From: Lederbergia citrisecunda
GTDB taxonomy: Bacteria > Bacillota > Bacilli > Bacillales > Bacillaceae_C
Direction of reading: 5' to 3'
Assembly: GCF_018343695.1 (NCBI RefSeq)
Contig: NZ_JAGYPJ010000001.1
Location: 4,283,641-4,347,640, forward strand
Length of the DNA: 64,000 nucleotides
Each line of letters begins with the position of its first letter. Positions within the stretch are counted from its first letter, which is position 1. Positions 54,348-63,197 of this stretch are shown piece after piece. Position numbers and translations under genes: made by a program. A model generated the notes under the pieces. That model worked only from the letters and a program-made list of their open reading frames with translations, made no database searches and had not been told where the DNA came from.

Positions 54348-56351
54348 ATGAGAACTGATTTGCTTGATGGAGTAAAACTAGAAAACAAGTTACGGACAAT
54401 CGTTCAAGACAGTAGATTATCTGAAGTATATCATCACAATTATACATTTGAATTACCTCGATATGAGAACCTTGAAGAGTGGAAAAATAGATGCAATCAG
54501 TTAAAAGAAACGATTTTGGTAAGTGCCGGGCTTTGGCCCTTCCCTGATAAATGCGAATTACAGGCGAAAATTTTCGATAAGACCGAATTTGATGATTTTA
54601 CAGTTGAAAAGGTGTTGTTTGAAAGTTATCCGGGTTTTTATGTGACTGGAAACTTATATCGCCCTCGGGAGCAAAAAGGTCCGTTCCCAGCTATCCTTAA
54701 TCCCCATGGGCATTGGGAAAAGGGAAGATTGGAAATGAGTGAATTGACGGAAATTCCGACTCGTTGTGCCAACTTTGCCAAAATGGGATTTATCGCATTT
54801 TCATACGATATGGTTGGCTATGTAGATAGTAAGCAAATTGATCATGAATATTCTGGTTTTGAACAAGAACTTTGGGGTGTAAGTCTTCTTGGTTTGCAAC
54901 TATGGAATAGTATTCGTTCCATCGACTTTTTACAGTCGCTTCCAGATGTTGATCCAGAAAAAATCGGATGTACAGGTGCATCTGGAGGCGCAACGCAAAC
55001 CTTTTTACTAGGAGCGATTGATGGAAGGCTAAAGGTTGCAGCACCTGTTAGTATGATTTCTTCTCATATGCAAGGTGGATGTAAATGTGAAAATGCACCG
55101 TATTTACGGATGGAAGGGATGACAAATGTTGAATTTGCTGCGATGTTCGCCCCCCGTCCAATGCTGATGACTGGAAATACAGGAGATTGGACGAACGACA
55201 TTCCCAATCTAGAATTCCCTTACATCCAGAGCATCTATCGATTATTTGACTCGGTCGAAAAGACGGAATATTTTTACATAAAAGCTGACCATAATTTCAA
55301 CAAAGCGACTAGGGAAACAGTTTATAACTGGTTTAGATTTCACTTCCAAGGAAACTCGATTACTTGGGAGGAAGTGAAAGTTGATTTTGGCAGTGTAGAT
55401 CAATTTCGAATTTTTCCTTCGTCTGAATCGATTTATGAACTGAAAGATGCTGAAGAAATTATCACTTATTTAAAGCAAGAAAAAATAAACAAGGCCGAGG
55501 CAACAAGAAATGCTGCAGATCGAGAGTCGACAAAACCTTATTATAAAACACTTCAGTTTTTAATGGGCTTGAATGATAACTTAGGTTACAAGCAGGCGAT
55601 CAAACCAGAGGATGTTTATTATGGAAAACAATATCAGGATGCAGACACAGAACAAATTGCGATTGAGCAGTATGTCATCAAGCTTGGAAAACAGGACGTA
55701 AACATCCCATTATCGATTCTAAAAAATAAATCATTTCCTATTAATAATGAAATTGTTTTATTTATTCATCCGGACGGATCGAAAGGTATAATGGAGGATT
55801 TAGAAAGTAGAAAAATAGTGAATGATTGGTTAAATGCTGGTTATCAAGTGGCGACTTTTGATCCGTTTCTAACAGGGGCATATTTGAAGCCGTTTGGTCA
55901 ATCAGGAAGGAACACTAACCTAGATCAATATTTTACAACCTACAATTATACAGATTCTGTTTATAGGGTGCAGGATATCGTACATGTTTATCAGTTTTTA
56001 CTGGATTGCCAGTATGACAGATTCCATATTGTAGGGCTTTATGATGCGGGATTATGGGTTTCAGCTGCATTGCCGTTTTTAAAAAATGTACATTCAGCAA
56101 CTGTTGATATGAACAACTTTAATATCGAATCTGATGCTGATTATATCGATAAATTTTTCGTACCACATTTTAGAACTGTAGGTGGATTTGAATCTTGCTT
56201 TCAACTGGCAACACCAAGTGTGTTGAAGTTATATAATATTTCTCCAAGCGTAAAAGATTCAGTTTTAAAAGTAGTTGATCAACGAAAAACGAATGTGCGT
56301 ATGTTCGAAACATTGGTCGAGGCATTCGATTTAGGCCTATATAAAAAGTGA
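54348..56351 (+). CDS. Alpha/beta-hydrolase with tandem domains, probable carbohydrate esterase
   Basis: A 667-residue cytosolic protein. The first domain (about 90-330) is an acetyl-xylan-esterase/dienelactone-hydrolase-like alpha/beta hydrolase: oxyanion region LNPHGHWEKG, nucleophile Ser212 in GASGGA, acid Asp in TGNTGDW and His in KADHNF. The second half (about 440-667) looks like another alpha/beta domain, but its elbow GLYDAG lacks serine, so it is probably inactive or structural. The likely job is removal of acyl groups from imported sugars. ATG 54348 follows GCGGAGG. It starts 53 bases after the GH20 gene. Confidence 0.78.
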   Translation: MRTDLLDGVKLENKLRTIVQDSRLSEVYHHNYTFELPRYENLEEWKNRCNQLKETILVSAGLWPFPDKCELQAKIFDKTEFDDFTVEKVLFESYPGFYVTGNLYRPREQKGPFPAILNPHGHWEKGRLEMSELTEIPTRCANFAKMGFIAFSYDMVGYVDSKQIDHEYSGFEQELWGVSLLGLQLWNSIRSIDFLQSLPDVDPEKIGCTGASGGATQTFLLGAIDGRLKVAAPVSMISSHMQGGCKCENAPYLRMEGMTNVEFAAMFAPRPMLMTGNTGDWTNDIPNLEFPYIQSIYRLFDSVEKTEYFYIKADHNFNKATRETVYNWFRFHFQGNSITWEEVKVDFGSVDQFRIFPSSESIYELKDAEEIITYLKQEKINKAEATRNAADRESTKPYYKTLQFLMGLNDNLGYKQAIKPEDVYYGKQYQDADTEQIAIEQYVIKLGKQDVNIPLSILKNKSFPINNEIVLFIHPDGSKGIMEDLESRKIVNDWLNAGYQVATFDPFLTGAYLKPFGQSGRNTNLDQYFTTYNYTDSVYRVQDIVHVYQFLLDCQYDRFHIVGLYDAGLWVSAALPFLKNVHSATVDMNNFNIESDADYIDKFFVPHFRTVGGFESCFQLATPSVLKLYNISPSVKDSVLKVVDQRKTNVRMFETLVEAFDLGLYKK

Positions 56352-56377
56352 CCAAAATTGTATAAGAGGTGCAGATA

Positions 56378-57682
56378 ATGAAGAAAAAATATGCGGTAGT
56401 TGGTGTAGGAGGAAGAGCAAGGTTTTTTTATGAAGCAATGGTAAGAGACTTCCGGGATACTTCTGAGCTTGTTGGATTTTGCGACGTGAATCAAACACGA
56501 ATGGACTATGCGAATTCAGTTTTGGAAGAGCGCCTCGATTACCATAAGGTGAACACATATAAAGCAAATGATTTCGAACTCATGATAGAAAAAGAGAAAC
56601 CGGATGTCATCATAGTGACATCCATTGACCGCACACACCATAACTATATCATTCGAGCGATGGAGTTAGGTTGTGATGTTATCACGGAAAAACCGATGAC
56701 CATCGACGAAGAGAAATGTCAGGCGATATTGGATACAGTTGAAAGAACCGGTCGCAAATTAAGGGTCACATTCAATTACCGATACGCTCCTCATAATACG
56801 AAAATAAAAGAATTAATCATGAGTGGAATTATTGGAGACGTTATTTCAGTTCATTTTGAATGGCTCTTAAATACAGAACATGGTGCCGATTATTTTAGAA
56901 GATGGCACCGTGATAAACGAAATAGTGGTGGATTATTAGTCCATAAATCTACACATCACTTTGACCTCGTTAATTTTTGGCTAGGGACGACTCCAGATAC
57001 CGTTTTTGCAATGGGAGACTTAAGGTTTTACGGTCGCGAAAACGCAGAAAATAGGGGGATCGAGAAATTTTATTCACGTTCACATGGGAGCGAGGCAGCA
57101 AAAGAGGATCCATTCGGACTTGATATGGTTAGCAGTCCATATATGAAGGCAATGTATTTAGATGCCGAGAAGGAAGATGGCTATATCCGAGATCAAAGCG
57201 TTTTTGGAGACGGCATTAGCATCGAGGACACGATGGGACTACTAGTCAAGTATAAAAATAAAGCGATCATGACGTATTCTCTCAATACGTTCCTCCCATG
57301 GGAAGGGTATAATATTGCCTTCAACGGAACGAAAGGAAGAATGGAAGTGAAAATTGTTGAAATGTCTTACGTTAACGCAGGAGGAGAAGCTTCCTTAGAA
57401 GGAGCATTACAAGAGTCAAGCATTCATGTCTTTCCAATGTTTGATGCCCCTTATAAAGTTGACTTTGAAGAAGGCGAGGGCGGTCATGGTGGAGGTGACC
57501 CTGTGTTGCTGCGAGATATATTCTTAGAACCTGAGAATGATATCTATAACCGTGCGGCCTCCCATATTGACGGTGCATTATCGATCTTAACCGGAATTGC
57601 AGGGAATAAATCACTACGAACTGGAATGCCTGTACGTGTAGACGACCTAGTGCGATTTAGCAAGACTAAGAGATTTTTGTAA
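56378..57682 (+). CDS. Gfo/Idh/MocA-family oxidoreductase
   Basis: A 434-residue NAD(P)-dependent enzyme: Rossmann fold with GVGGRARFF near the N-terminus, the EKP motif in VITEKPMT and the substrate-domain HKSTHHFDLVNFW, with histidines positioned as in the family's catalytic HxxxD-like segment. Members oxidise sugars or act as NAD-dependent glycosidases (GH109 type). The overlap with two glycosidases and an esterase fits either role. ATG 56378 follows AGAGGTG, 26 bases after the esterase stop. Confidence 0.87.
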   Translation: MKKKYAVVGVGGRARFFYEAMVRDFRDTSELVGFCDVNQTRMDYANSVLEERLDYHKVNTYKANDFELMIEKEKPDVIIVTSIDRTHHNYIIRAMELGCDVITEKPMTIDEEKCQAILDTVERTGRKLRVTFNYRYAPHNTKIKELIMSGIIGDVISVHFEWLLNTEHGADYFRRWHRDKRNSGGLLVHKSTHHFDLVNFWLGTTPDTVFAMGDLRFYGRENAENRGIEKFYSRSHGSEAAKEDPFGLDMVSSPYMKAMYLDAEKEDGYIRDQSVFGDGISIEDTMGLLVKYKNKAIMTYSLNTFLPWEGYNIAFNGTKGRMEVKIVEMSYVNAGGEASLEGALQESSIHVFPMFDAPYKVDFEEGEGGHGGGDPVLLRDIFLEPENDIYNRAASHIDGALSILTGIAGNKSLRTGMPVRVDDLVRFSKTKRFL

Positions 57683-57746
57683 GGAGGTGCTAACTATTTA
57701 CTTTGTACGTTCTACTTTTAAATGAATAAATGAAAGGGGGATGAAA

Positions 57747-59354
57747 ATGAAAAGGGGAAAATATCTATTAGGTATTGTACTCATCTCAATCTTAGTTGCA
57801 GGATGCAATAAAAATACAGCCACTCCGAATAATTCACCTTCAGAGCCAGCCAACAAAGTGGATGGTAAATATGATCCACCAATTGAAATGACCTTCGCAG
57901 TCGGAAGAGTAGACTCCGACGTAAACTTCCCTGATGGCCAGACTACAAAAGATAATCTATGGACTAGAAAAGTTGAAGAAGAACTTGGTATTAAACTGGA
58001 TGTTACACTTGCTATGAAAAGCGGTGATGAATACAACCAAAAATTAAACGCACTAATCGTGACGAACGATCTTCCAGATTTATTTACGGTTTACGGTGGT
58101 GCAATAAACCAGGTAGACCAAATTATTGAAGCAGATTTAGCTGAAGATTTGACAGAAGCTTTTGAAAAATACGCATCACCTTTAGTAAAAAAGCTGTTGC
58201 CTGACGAAGCACTTGAACCTTTGAAAAGGGATGGGAAATTATATTTTCTTCCTGCGGTACAAGATCCTGCTGAGGAAGGATTTATGACTTGGATTAGAAC
58301 GGATTGGCTAAAGAAACTCAATTTGCCAGAACCGAAAACATTCCAGGACGTTATCGCAATTGCCGAAGCTTTTAAAGCGATGAACCCGGACCAAAATTAT
58401 GGATTTGAGGCAGGGACTGCGGACTGGAATATGTACAGTTTAAGTGGATTATTCTCCGCTTATCATGCTTACCCTAACGCTTGGCTTAAAGATGCCGATG
58501 GGAATCTCGTCAATGGAACAATTCTTCCTGAAATGAAAGACGCACTTCAAAGTTTACAAGACCTAAAGAAAAAAGGACTCATTCACCAAGAATGGACCGT
58601 CAGCGATGATGGCGAAAGATCACGCGAGGACCTAATAAACGGAAGACTCGGAATTCATTTTGGTCAATGGTGGGCTCCGGAATGGCCATTACAGCTTGTA
58701 AAAGACCACGATCCAGAATCTGAATGGAAGGCATTTCCTTTTATGTCCGCTGATGACAAGCCATCCTTACATTTAAGACAAACTGTACAGGTTAATAGTT
58801 TCTACGTTCTTAAGAAAGGATTTGCACATCCAGAAGCGTTTTTCGATATGGTCAATCTAGTTGCTGAACATTATTGGGGTGAAACGGCAGTAGCAGACCC
58901 GCCTGCAAGTGAATTATGGAAAATCGCTCCTGCAGATGTCCAACTTTGGGGTAAAAATATCGTGTTCCAAGAATCGGTAGAGGATGCATTTAAATCTGAT
59001 GATACTTCGAAATTACGTCCGACTGAACTACAGCTTTATGAAAGAATTGTAGATTATAAAGATGGAGCCAACGAAAACTGGGGAGTCGCCATTGAATATG
59101 GAGAAGGCGGTTCACTCGGAATTTATGACACATATACCCAAAACAACACTTGGATAAACAATGAGTTTTATGGAGCTCCAACGCCATCAATGACAACGAA
59201 ACAAGCAAACTTAGATAAATTATTCCTTGAAACATTTATTGACATTGTCAACGGAGGAGACATCAACAAATTTGATACTTTCGTTGAACAATGGAAAAAA
59301 CAAGGCGGAGACGATATTACGAAAGAAGTAAATGAGTGGTATAAATCGAAGTGA
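57747..59354 (+). CDS. Sugar-binding lipoprotein of LplA/LipO type, copy 1
   Basis: A 535-residue extracellular solute-binding protein, family 1, of the long type that partners LplB/YtcP permeases. The lipobox is LVAGC (Cys about 22). The mature part opens MTFAVGRVDSDVNFPDGQ and contains LNALIVTNDLPDLFTV, typical of oligosaccharide-binding members. ATG 57747 is preferred to 57741 because GGGGG abuts the latter. A close paralogue follows at 59604, so the operon has two binding proteins for one permease pair. Confidence 0.9.
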   Translation: MKRGKYLLGIVLISILVAGCNKNTATPNNSPSEPANKVDGKYDPPIEMTFAVGRVDSDVNFPDGQTTKDNLWTRKVEEELGIKLDVTLAMKSGDEYNQKLNALIVTNDLPDLFTVYGGAINQVDQIIEADLAEDLTEAFEKYASPLVKKLLPDEALEPLKRDGKLYFLPAVQDPAEEGFMTWIRTDWLKKLNLPEPKTFQDVIAIAEAFKAMNPDQNYGFEAGTADWNMYSLSGLFSAYHAYPNAWLKDADGNLVNGTILPEMKDALQSLQDLKKKGLIHQEWTVSDDGERSREDLINGRLGIHFGQWWAPEWPLQLVKDHDPESEWKAFPFMSADDKPSLHLRQTVQVNSFYVLKKGFAHPEAFFDMVNLVAEHYWGETAVADPPASELWKIAPADVQLWGKNIVFQESVEDAFKSDDTSKLRPTELQLYERIVDYKDGANENWGVAIEYGEGGSLGIYDTYTQNNTWINNEFYGAPTPSMTTKQANLDKLFLETFIDIVNGGDINKFDTFVEQWKKQGGDDITKEVNEWYKSK

Positions 59355-59395
59355 TTTTTGTAGTCATTGATGATACACGTTCCTTATTGCACTTC

Positions 59396-59523
59396 GTTGA
59401 TTGGAGCGGAAGGCGCGTAGACTCCTGCGGGAGAACGGGGCAGGGGAGACCCCACAGGCGCTCGCGCCGAGGAGGCTCCCCGTACCGCCCGCGGAAAGCG
59501 AAGCGCCTGGAGCGGAAATCAAC
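59396..59523. repeat. Bacillaceae palindromic intergenic repeat, copy 2
   Basis: A 128-bp GC-rich element with inverted ends: GTTGATTGGAGCGGAAGGCGC at the left matches the inverse of GCGCCTGGAGCGGAAATCAAC at the right, except for a few bases. It contains the same ACTCCTGCGGG and GCCGAGGAGGCTC blocks as copy 1 at 1993. It sits between the two paralogous binding-protein genes. Confidence 0.85.
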
Positions 59524-59603
59524 AGTTTAAAGCAGGATTTTTTCAAAAAATGAAAACGGTTACCCTGAAAAATAGATTTTTCAAATATGAAAGGGAGATG
59601 GGA

Positions 59604-61193
59604 ATGAAGAAATTTAAGAGTTTAATGGCAATCGTCCTTATTATGCTATTGATTGTTGGTTGCTCAAAAAACACAGATTCATCATCAAAAAAGCCTCAAG
59701 GTGAAAAAGCTGGTGAAGATGAAAATTCGCCTATCACAATGACTTTTGCAGTTGGTAGAGTGGACTCGGACGTAAACTTCCCTGATGGTCAATCCACGAA
59801 AGACAACAAGTGGACAAGAATTGTTGAAGAAGAGTTGGGGATCAAGCTAGATGTAACTCTTGCGATGAAAAGTGGCGACGAGTACACCCAAAAATTAAAT
59901 GCGCTTATTGTAACGAATGACCTACCTGATTTATTTACGGTAAGAGGCGAAGACATTATCCAATTGGATCAAATCATTGAAGCTGATCTTGCAGAAGATC
60001 TCACAGACGTTTGGGAACAACATGCATCTCCATTATTGAAGGAGCTTATTCCAGAAGACGCCCTTGAACCATTAAGGAGAGATGGCAAGTTATACTTTAT
60101 TCCTGATTTACAGAAACCTGCCGAAGATGGATCCATGATGTGGATTAGATCCGATTGGCTCAAAAAGTTGAATTTGCCAGATCCTAAAACATTTCAAGAT
60201 GTGATAGCGATTGCGGAGGCTTTTAAAGCGATGAATCCAAAACAAAACTATGGATTCGAAGCTGGTACTAGTTCCTACGGAATGTACGGCTTAAGCGGAT
60301 TATTCGCAGCTTATCACGCCTACCCTGACACTTGGATTAAAGATGCAGACGGAAATATTGTGAATGGAAACATTCAACCTGAAATGAAGGAAGCGCTGAA
60401 AAGCCTTCAGGATCTTAAGAAAAATGGTCTTATCCACAATGAATGGACGGTTGAAGATGATGGGGAGAGATCACGTCAAGATTATATCAATGGTAAGCTC
60501 GGCATCCATTTTGGAAAATGGTGGGCTCCAGAATGGCCTCTTCAGCTCATAAAAGATAATGACCCAGATTCAGAGTGGAAAGCATTTCCGTTTATGTCCA
60601 TGGATGATCAACCTGCACTACATGTAAAAGAAACGGTTCAATCGAATAGTTACTATGTTCTTAAAAAAGGATATCCTCATCCAGAAAAGTATATTGAAAT
60701 GGTGAACCTTGTAGCGGAGCATTACTGGGGAGAAAATCCGCAAACTGATCCTGAAGCAAGTGAATTATGGAAAGTGGCACCTGCCCATATGCAGCCTTGG
60801 GGTAAAAATATTGTGTTCCAACAGTCGATAGAAGAAGCTTTTAAATCTGGAGATGATTCAAAACTTCATCCGGGCGAGAAGCAGCTTTACGATCGCATTC
60901 AAGAATATAAAGACGGAAATGACGAGAATTGGGGAGTAGCTCTTGAATATGGAGAAGGTGGATCACTCGGACTCTATGACTCTTTCAATTATATAAACAA
61001 CGAGTTTTATGGGGCTCCTACTCCTTCCATGGTTTCTAAACAAGCAAACTTAGATAAGTTATTCCTTGAAACCTTTATTGAAATCGTCAATGGTGCTGAC
61101 ATTAATAAATTTGACAAGTTCGTAGAACAATGGAAAAAACAAGGTGGAGACGATATTACGAAAGAAGTTAATGAGTGGTATCAATCTAAATAA
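59604..61193 (+). CDS. Sugar-binding lipoprotein of LplA/LipO type, copy 2
   Basis: A 529-residue paralogue of the preceding protein, very similar throughout, for example in MTFAVGRVDSDVNFPDGQ and the C-terminal EQWKKQGGDDITKEVNEWY. The lipobox is LIVGC. Differences cluster in the signal and linker region and in patches around residues 120-160 and 420, which could change ligand preference. ATG 59604 follows AAGGGAGA; in-frame codons upstream overlap the repeat's edge. A stem-loop after the gene separates it from the permeases. Confidence 0.9.
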   Translation: MKKFKSLMAIVLIMLLIVGCSKNTDSSSKKPQGEKAGEDENSPITMTFAVGRVDSDVNFPDGQSTKDNKWTRIVEEELGIKLDVTLAMKSGDEYTQKLNALIVTNDLPDLFTVRGEDIIQLDQIIEADLAEDLTDVWEQHASPLLKELIPEDALEPLRRDGKLYFIPDLQKPAEDGSMMWIRSDWLKKLNLPDPKTFQDVIAIAEAFKAMNPKQNYGFEAGTSSYGMYGLSGLFAAYHAYPDTWIKDADGNIVNGNIQPEMKEALKSLQDLKKNGLIHNEWTVEDDGERSRQDYINGKLGIHFGKWWAPEWPLQLIKDNDPDSEWKAFPFMSMDDQPALHVKETVQSNSYYVLKKGYPHPEKYIEMVNLVAEHYWGENPQTDPEASELWKVAPAHMQPWGKNIVFQQSIEEAFKSGDDSKLHPGEKQLYDRIQEYKDGNDENWGVALEYGEGGSLGLYDSFNYINNEFYGAPTPSMVSKQANLDKLFLETFIEIVNGADINKFDKFVEQWKKQGGDDITKEVNEWYQSK

Positions 61194-61218
61194 ACATATG
61201 TAACTGCTTTATATTTTT

Positions 61219-61262
61219 CCCAATATTCCACTCTCTTCATAAGAAGATGGGTGGAAATTGGG
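61219..61262 (+). terminator. Stem-loop between binding-protein and permease genes
   Basis: CCCAATATTCCAC (61219-61231) pairs with GTGGAAATTGGG (61251-61262) with one bulge, without a U run. It is probably a partial terminator or stabiliser that keeps binding-protein mRNA above permease mRNA, like the hairpin at 3764. Confidence 0.45.
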
Positions 61263-61281
61263 ATTTCAGAGGTGAGAGATA

Positions 61282-62259
61282 GTGCTTTCTTCAAAAAAAG
61301 TGATAGGCTCAGATACTCAAGTAGTTGATCTTTCTCCTAGAGTTAGAAGTGAAAAGAAAGTTTTTCTTTCTCCTAGGACAAAGAGGGAAATTCCGCTTTA
61401 TATCATGTTACTTCCTGCAGTTGTGTTGGTAGGGATTTTTTCGTACGGTCCAATGCTTGGTATTGTAATGGCATTTCAAAACTTTATACCTGCCAAAGGT
61501 TTTTTTGAATCCTCATTTGTCGGAATGGATCATTTCCGTTACATGTTCCAGCTGCCTGATTTTAGGCAAGTATTGTGGAATACATTGTTTATTGCGATGA
61601 TGAAAATCGCTGCAGGGCTTGTATTTCCAGTTGTTGTCGCACTTCTATTGAATGAAGTTATGAAAGACTGGTACAAAAGATTTGTTCAAGTCGTTATATA
61701 CGCCCCATATTTCCTTTCTTGGGTTATTTTAGGTGGGATTTTATTCCAACTATTATCGGCAGATGGTATTGTCAATCAGTTTTTGGGTGTCTTCGGAATC
61801 GAGCCGATTCTCTTTTTAAATAGCGCCCCCATTTTCCCATATGTGTTAGTAGGTTCTGATATTTGGAAAAACGTGGGATTCAGTACCATTGTTTTTCTCG
61901 CAGCCATTACGAATGTAGATCCTACATTATATGAGGCAGCCTCAATTGATGGAGCCAACCGTTGGAAACAAACTTGGAATGTGACACTACCGGGTATGCT
62001 TCCGATTATCATTCTTGTAGCAACCTTAAGCTTGGGTGATGTACTGAATGCAGGTTTTGAGCAAGTGTTAATGCTTTACGGTCCAGCTCTTTATAAAACT
62101 GGGGATATTATTGACACTTACGTTTATAGAATAGGTTTGATTGATGCTCAGTACTCATTTGCAGCGGCCGTCGGGTTGTTCAAATCACTTATTTCATTAA
62201 TTATGGTTTCATTCTCATATTTCCTTGCCTACCGCTTGGCAAATTATCGAATCTTCTAG
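61282..62259 (+). CDS. Carbohydrate ABC transporter permease (LplB-like)
   Basis: A 325-residue permease with six membrane helices and a longer basic N-terminal tail (SPRTKREIPLY). The ATPase-docking EAA loop is YEAASIDGANRWKQTWNVTLP. Length and features match LplB/UgpA-type subunits. GTG 61282 follows GAGGTGA. It forms the translocation channel with the next gene product; no ATPase gene is in the window, so a shared MsmX-like ATPase is likely. Confidence 0.9.
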   Translation: MLSSKKVIGSDTQVVDLSPRVRSEKKVFLSPRTKREIPLYIMLLPAVVLVGIFSYGPMLGIVMAFQNFIPAKGFFESSFVGMDHFRYMFQLPDFRQVLWNTLFIAMMKIAAGLVFPVVVALLLNEVMKDWYKRFVQVVIYAPYFLSWVILGGILFQLLSADGIVNQFLGVFGIEPILFLNSAPIFPYVLVGSDIWKNVGFSTIVFLAAITNVDPTLYEAASIDGANRWKQTWNVTLPGMLPIIILVATLSLGDVLNAGFEQVLMLYGPALYKTGDIIDTYVYRIGLIDAQYSFAAAVGLFKSLISLIMVSFSYFLAYRLANYRIF

Positions 62260-62282
62260 AAATTGGAAAGGAGTAGGATAAG

Positions 62283-63167
62283 ATGGTCGCTGATAAATCG
62301 ATTGGATATCGAATTTTTAAAATTTGTAACTATACCGCTTTATCATTACTTGCATTAACGTGTATTTTTCCACTTATTCACGTATTAGCCATTTCGTTAA
62401 GTTCCAAAGCAGCCGTTTCAGCAGGCGTGGTAAAGTTTCTGCCTGTTGATTTTACACTTGCATCTTATAAGTTGGTTTTAACTAAACCGCAATTTATTAC
62501 ATCTATGCTGATTACAGTGAAACGAGTCATTCTCGGTGTTGGTATTAATATGATCTTGGTTGTCCTAACGGCATATCCATTATCAAAAGAAGTTAAAACA
62601 TTCCGATCAAGGACACTTTTTTCATGGTTTTTCGTGTTTACGATCTTTTTTGGCGGAGGACTTATTCCGAGCTATATTATCGTGAAGTCGGTAGGAATCA
62701 TTGACACGATCTGGGCACTTGTATTGCCAGGAGCGGTACAAGTTTTCAGTGTTGTTCTTTTGTTAAATTTCTTTCGAGGAATTCCAAAAGAACTCGAAGA
62801 ATCAGCTTTTATGGATGGGGCAGGGCATTTTTCCATTTTATTTAAAATTTTCCTACCCGCATCTCTGCCGGCATTAGCTACATTAACATTATTTTCACTC
62901 GTTTATCATTGGAATAGTTGGTTTGATGGGTTAATTTATATGAACTCGCCAGAAAACTATCCATTACAAAGTTATATGCAGACAATTATCGTAAAAATGG
63001 ACCAGCAATTTATGAGAGGCGCGAGTAAGGAGCTAATTAGATCGCTCAATGAACAAACGCTAAAATCCGCGCAAGTTTTCCTTGGTTCACTACCAATTTT
63101 ATTAGTTTATCCTTTCCTACAAAAATATTTTGTAAAAGGAATCGTTTTAGGGAGTGTAAAAGGTTAA
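62283..63167 (+). CDS. Carbohydrate ABC transporter permease (YtcP/LplC-like)
   Basis: A 294-residue permease with six membrane helices, beginning with KICNYTALSLLALTCIFPL and containing the EAA loop EESAFMDGAGHFSILFKIFLP. AAAGGAGTAGG precedes the ATG, 23 bases from the LplB-like stop, so the pair is translationally close. It imports an oligosaccharide captured by the two lipoproteins upstream. Confidence 0.9.
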   Translation: MVADKSIGYRIFKICNYTALSLLALTCIFPLIHVLAISLSSKAAVSAGVVKFLPVDFTLASYKLVLTKPQFITSMLITVKRVILGVGINMILVVLTAYPLSKEVKTFRSRTLFSWFFVFTIFFGGGLIPSYIIVKSVGIIDTIWALVLPGAVQVFSVVLLLNFFRGIPKELEESAFMDGAGHFSILFKIFLPASLPALATLTLFSLVYHWNSWFDGLIYMNSPENYPLQSYMQTIIVKMDQQFMRGASKELIRSLNEQTLKSAQVFLGSLPILLVYPFLQKYFVKGIVLGSVKG

Positions 63168-63197
63168 AAAAATTTTGGAATGATGGAGGAGTTAGTA

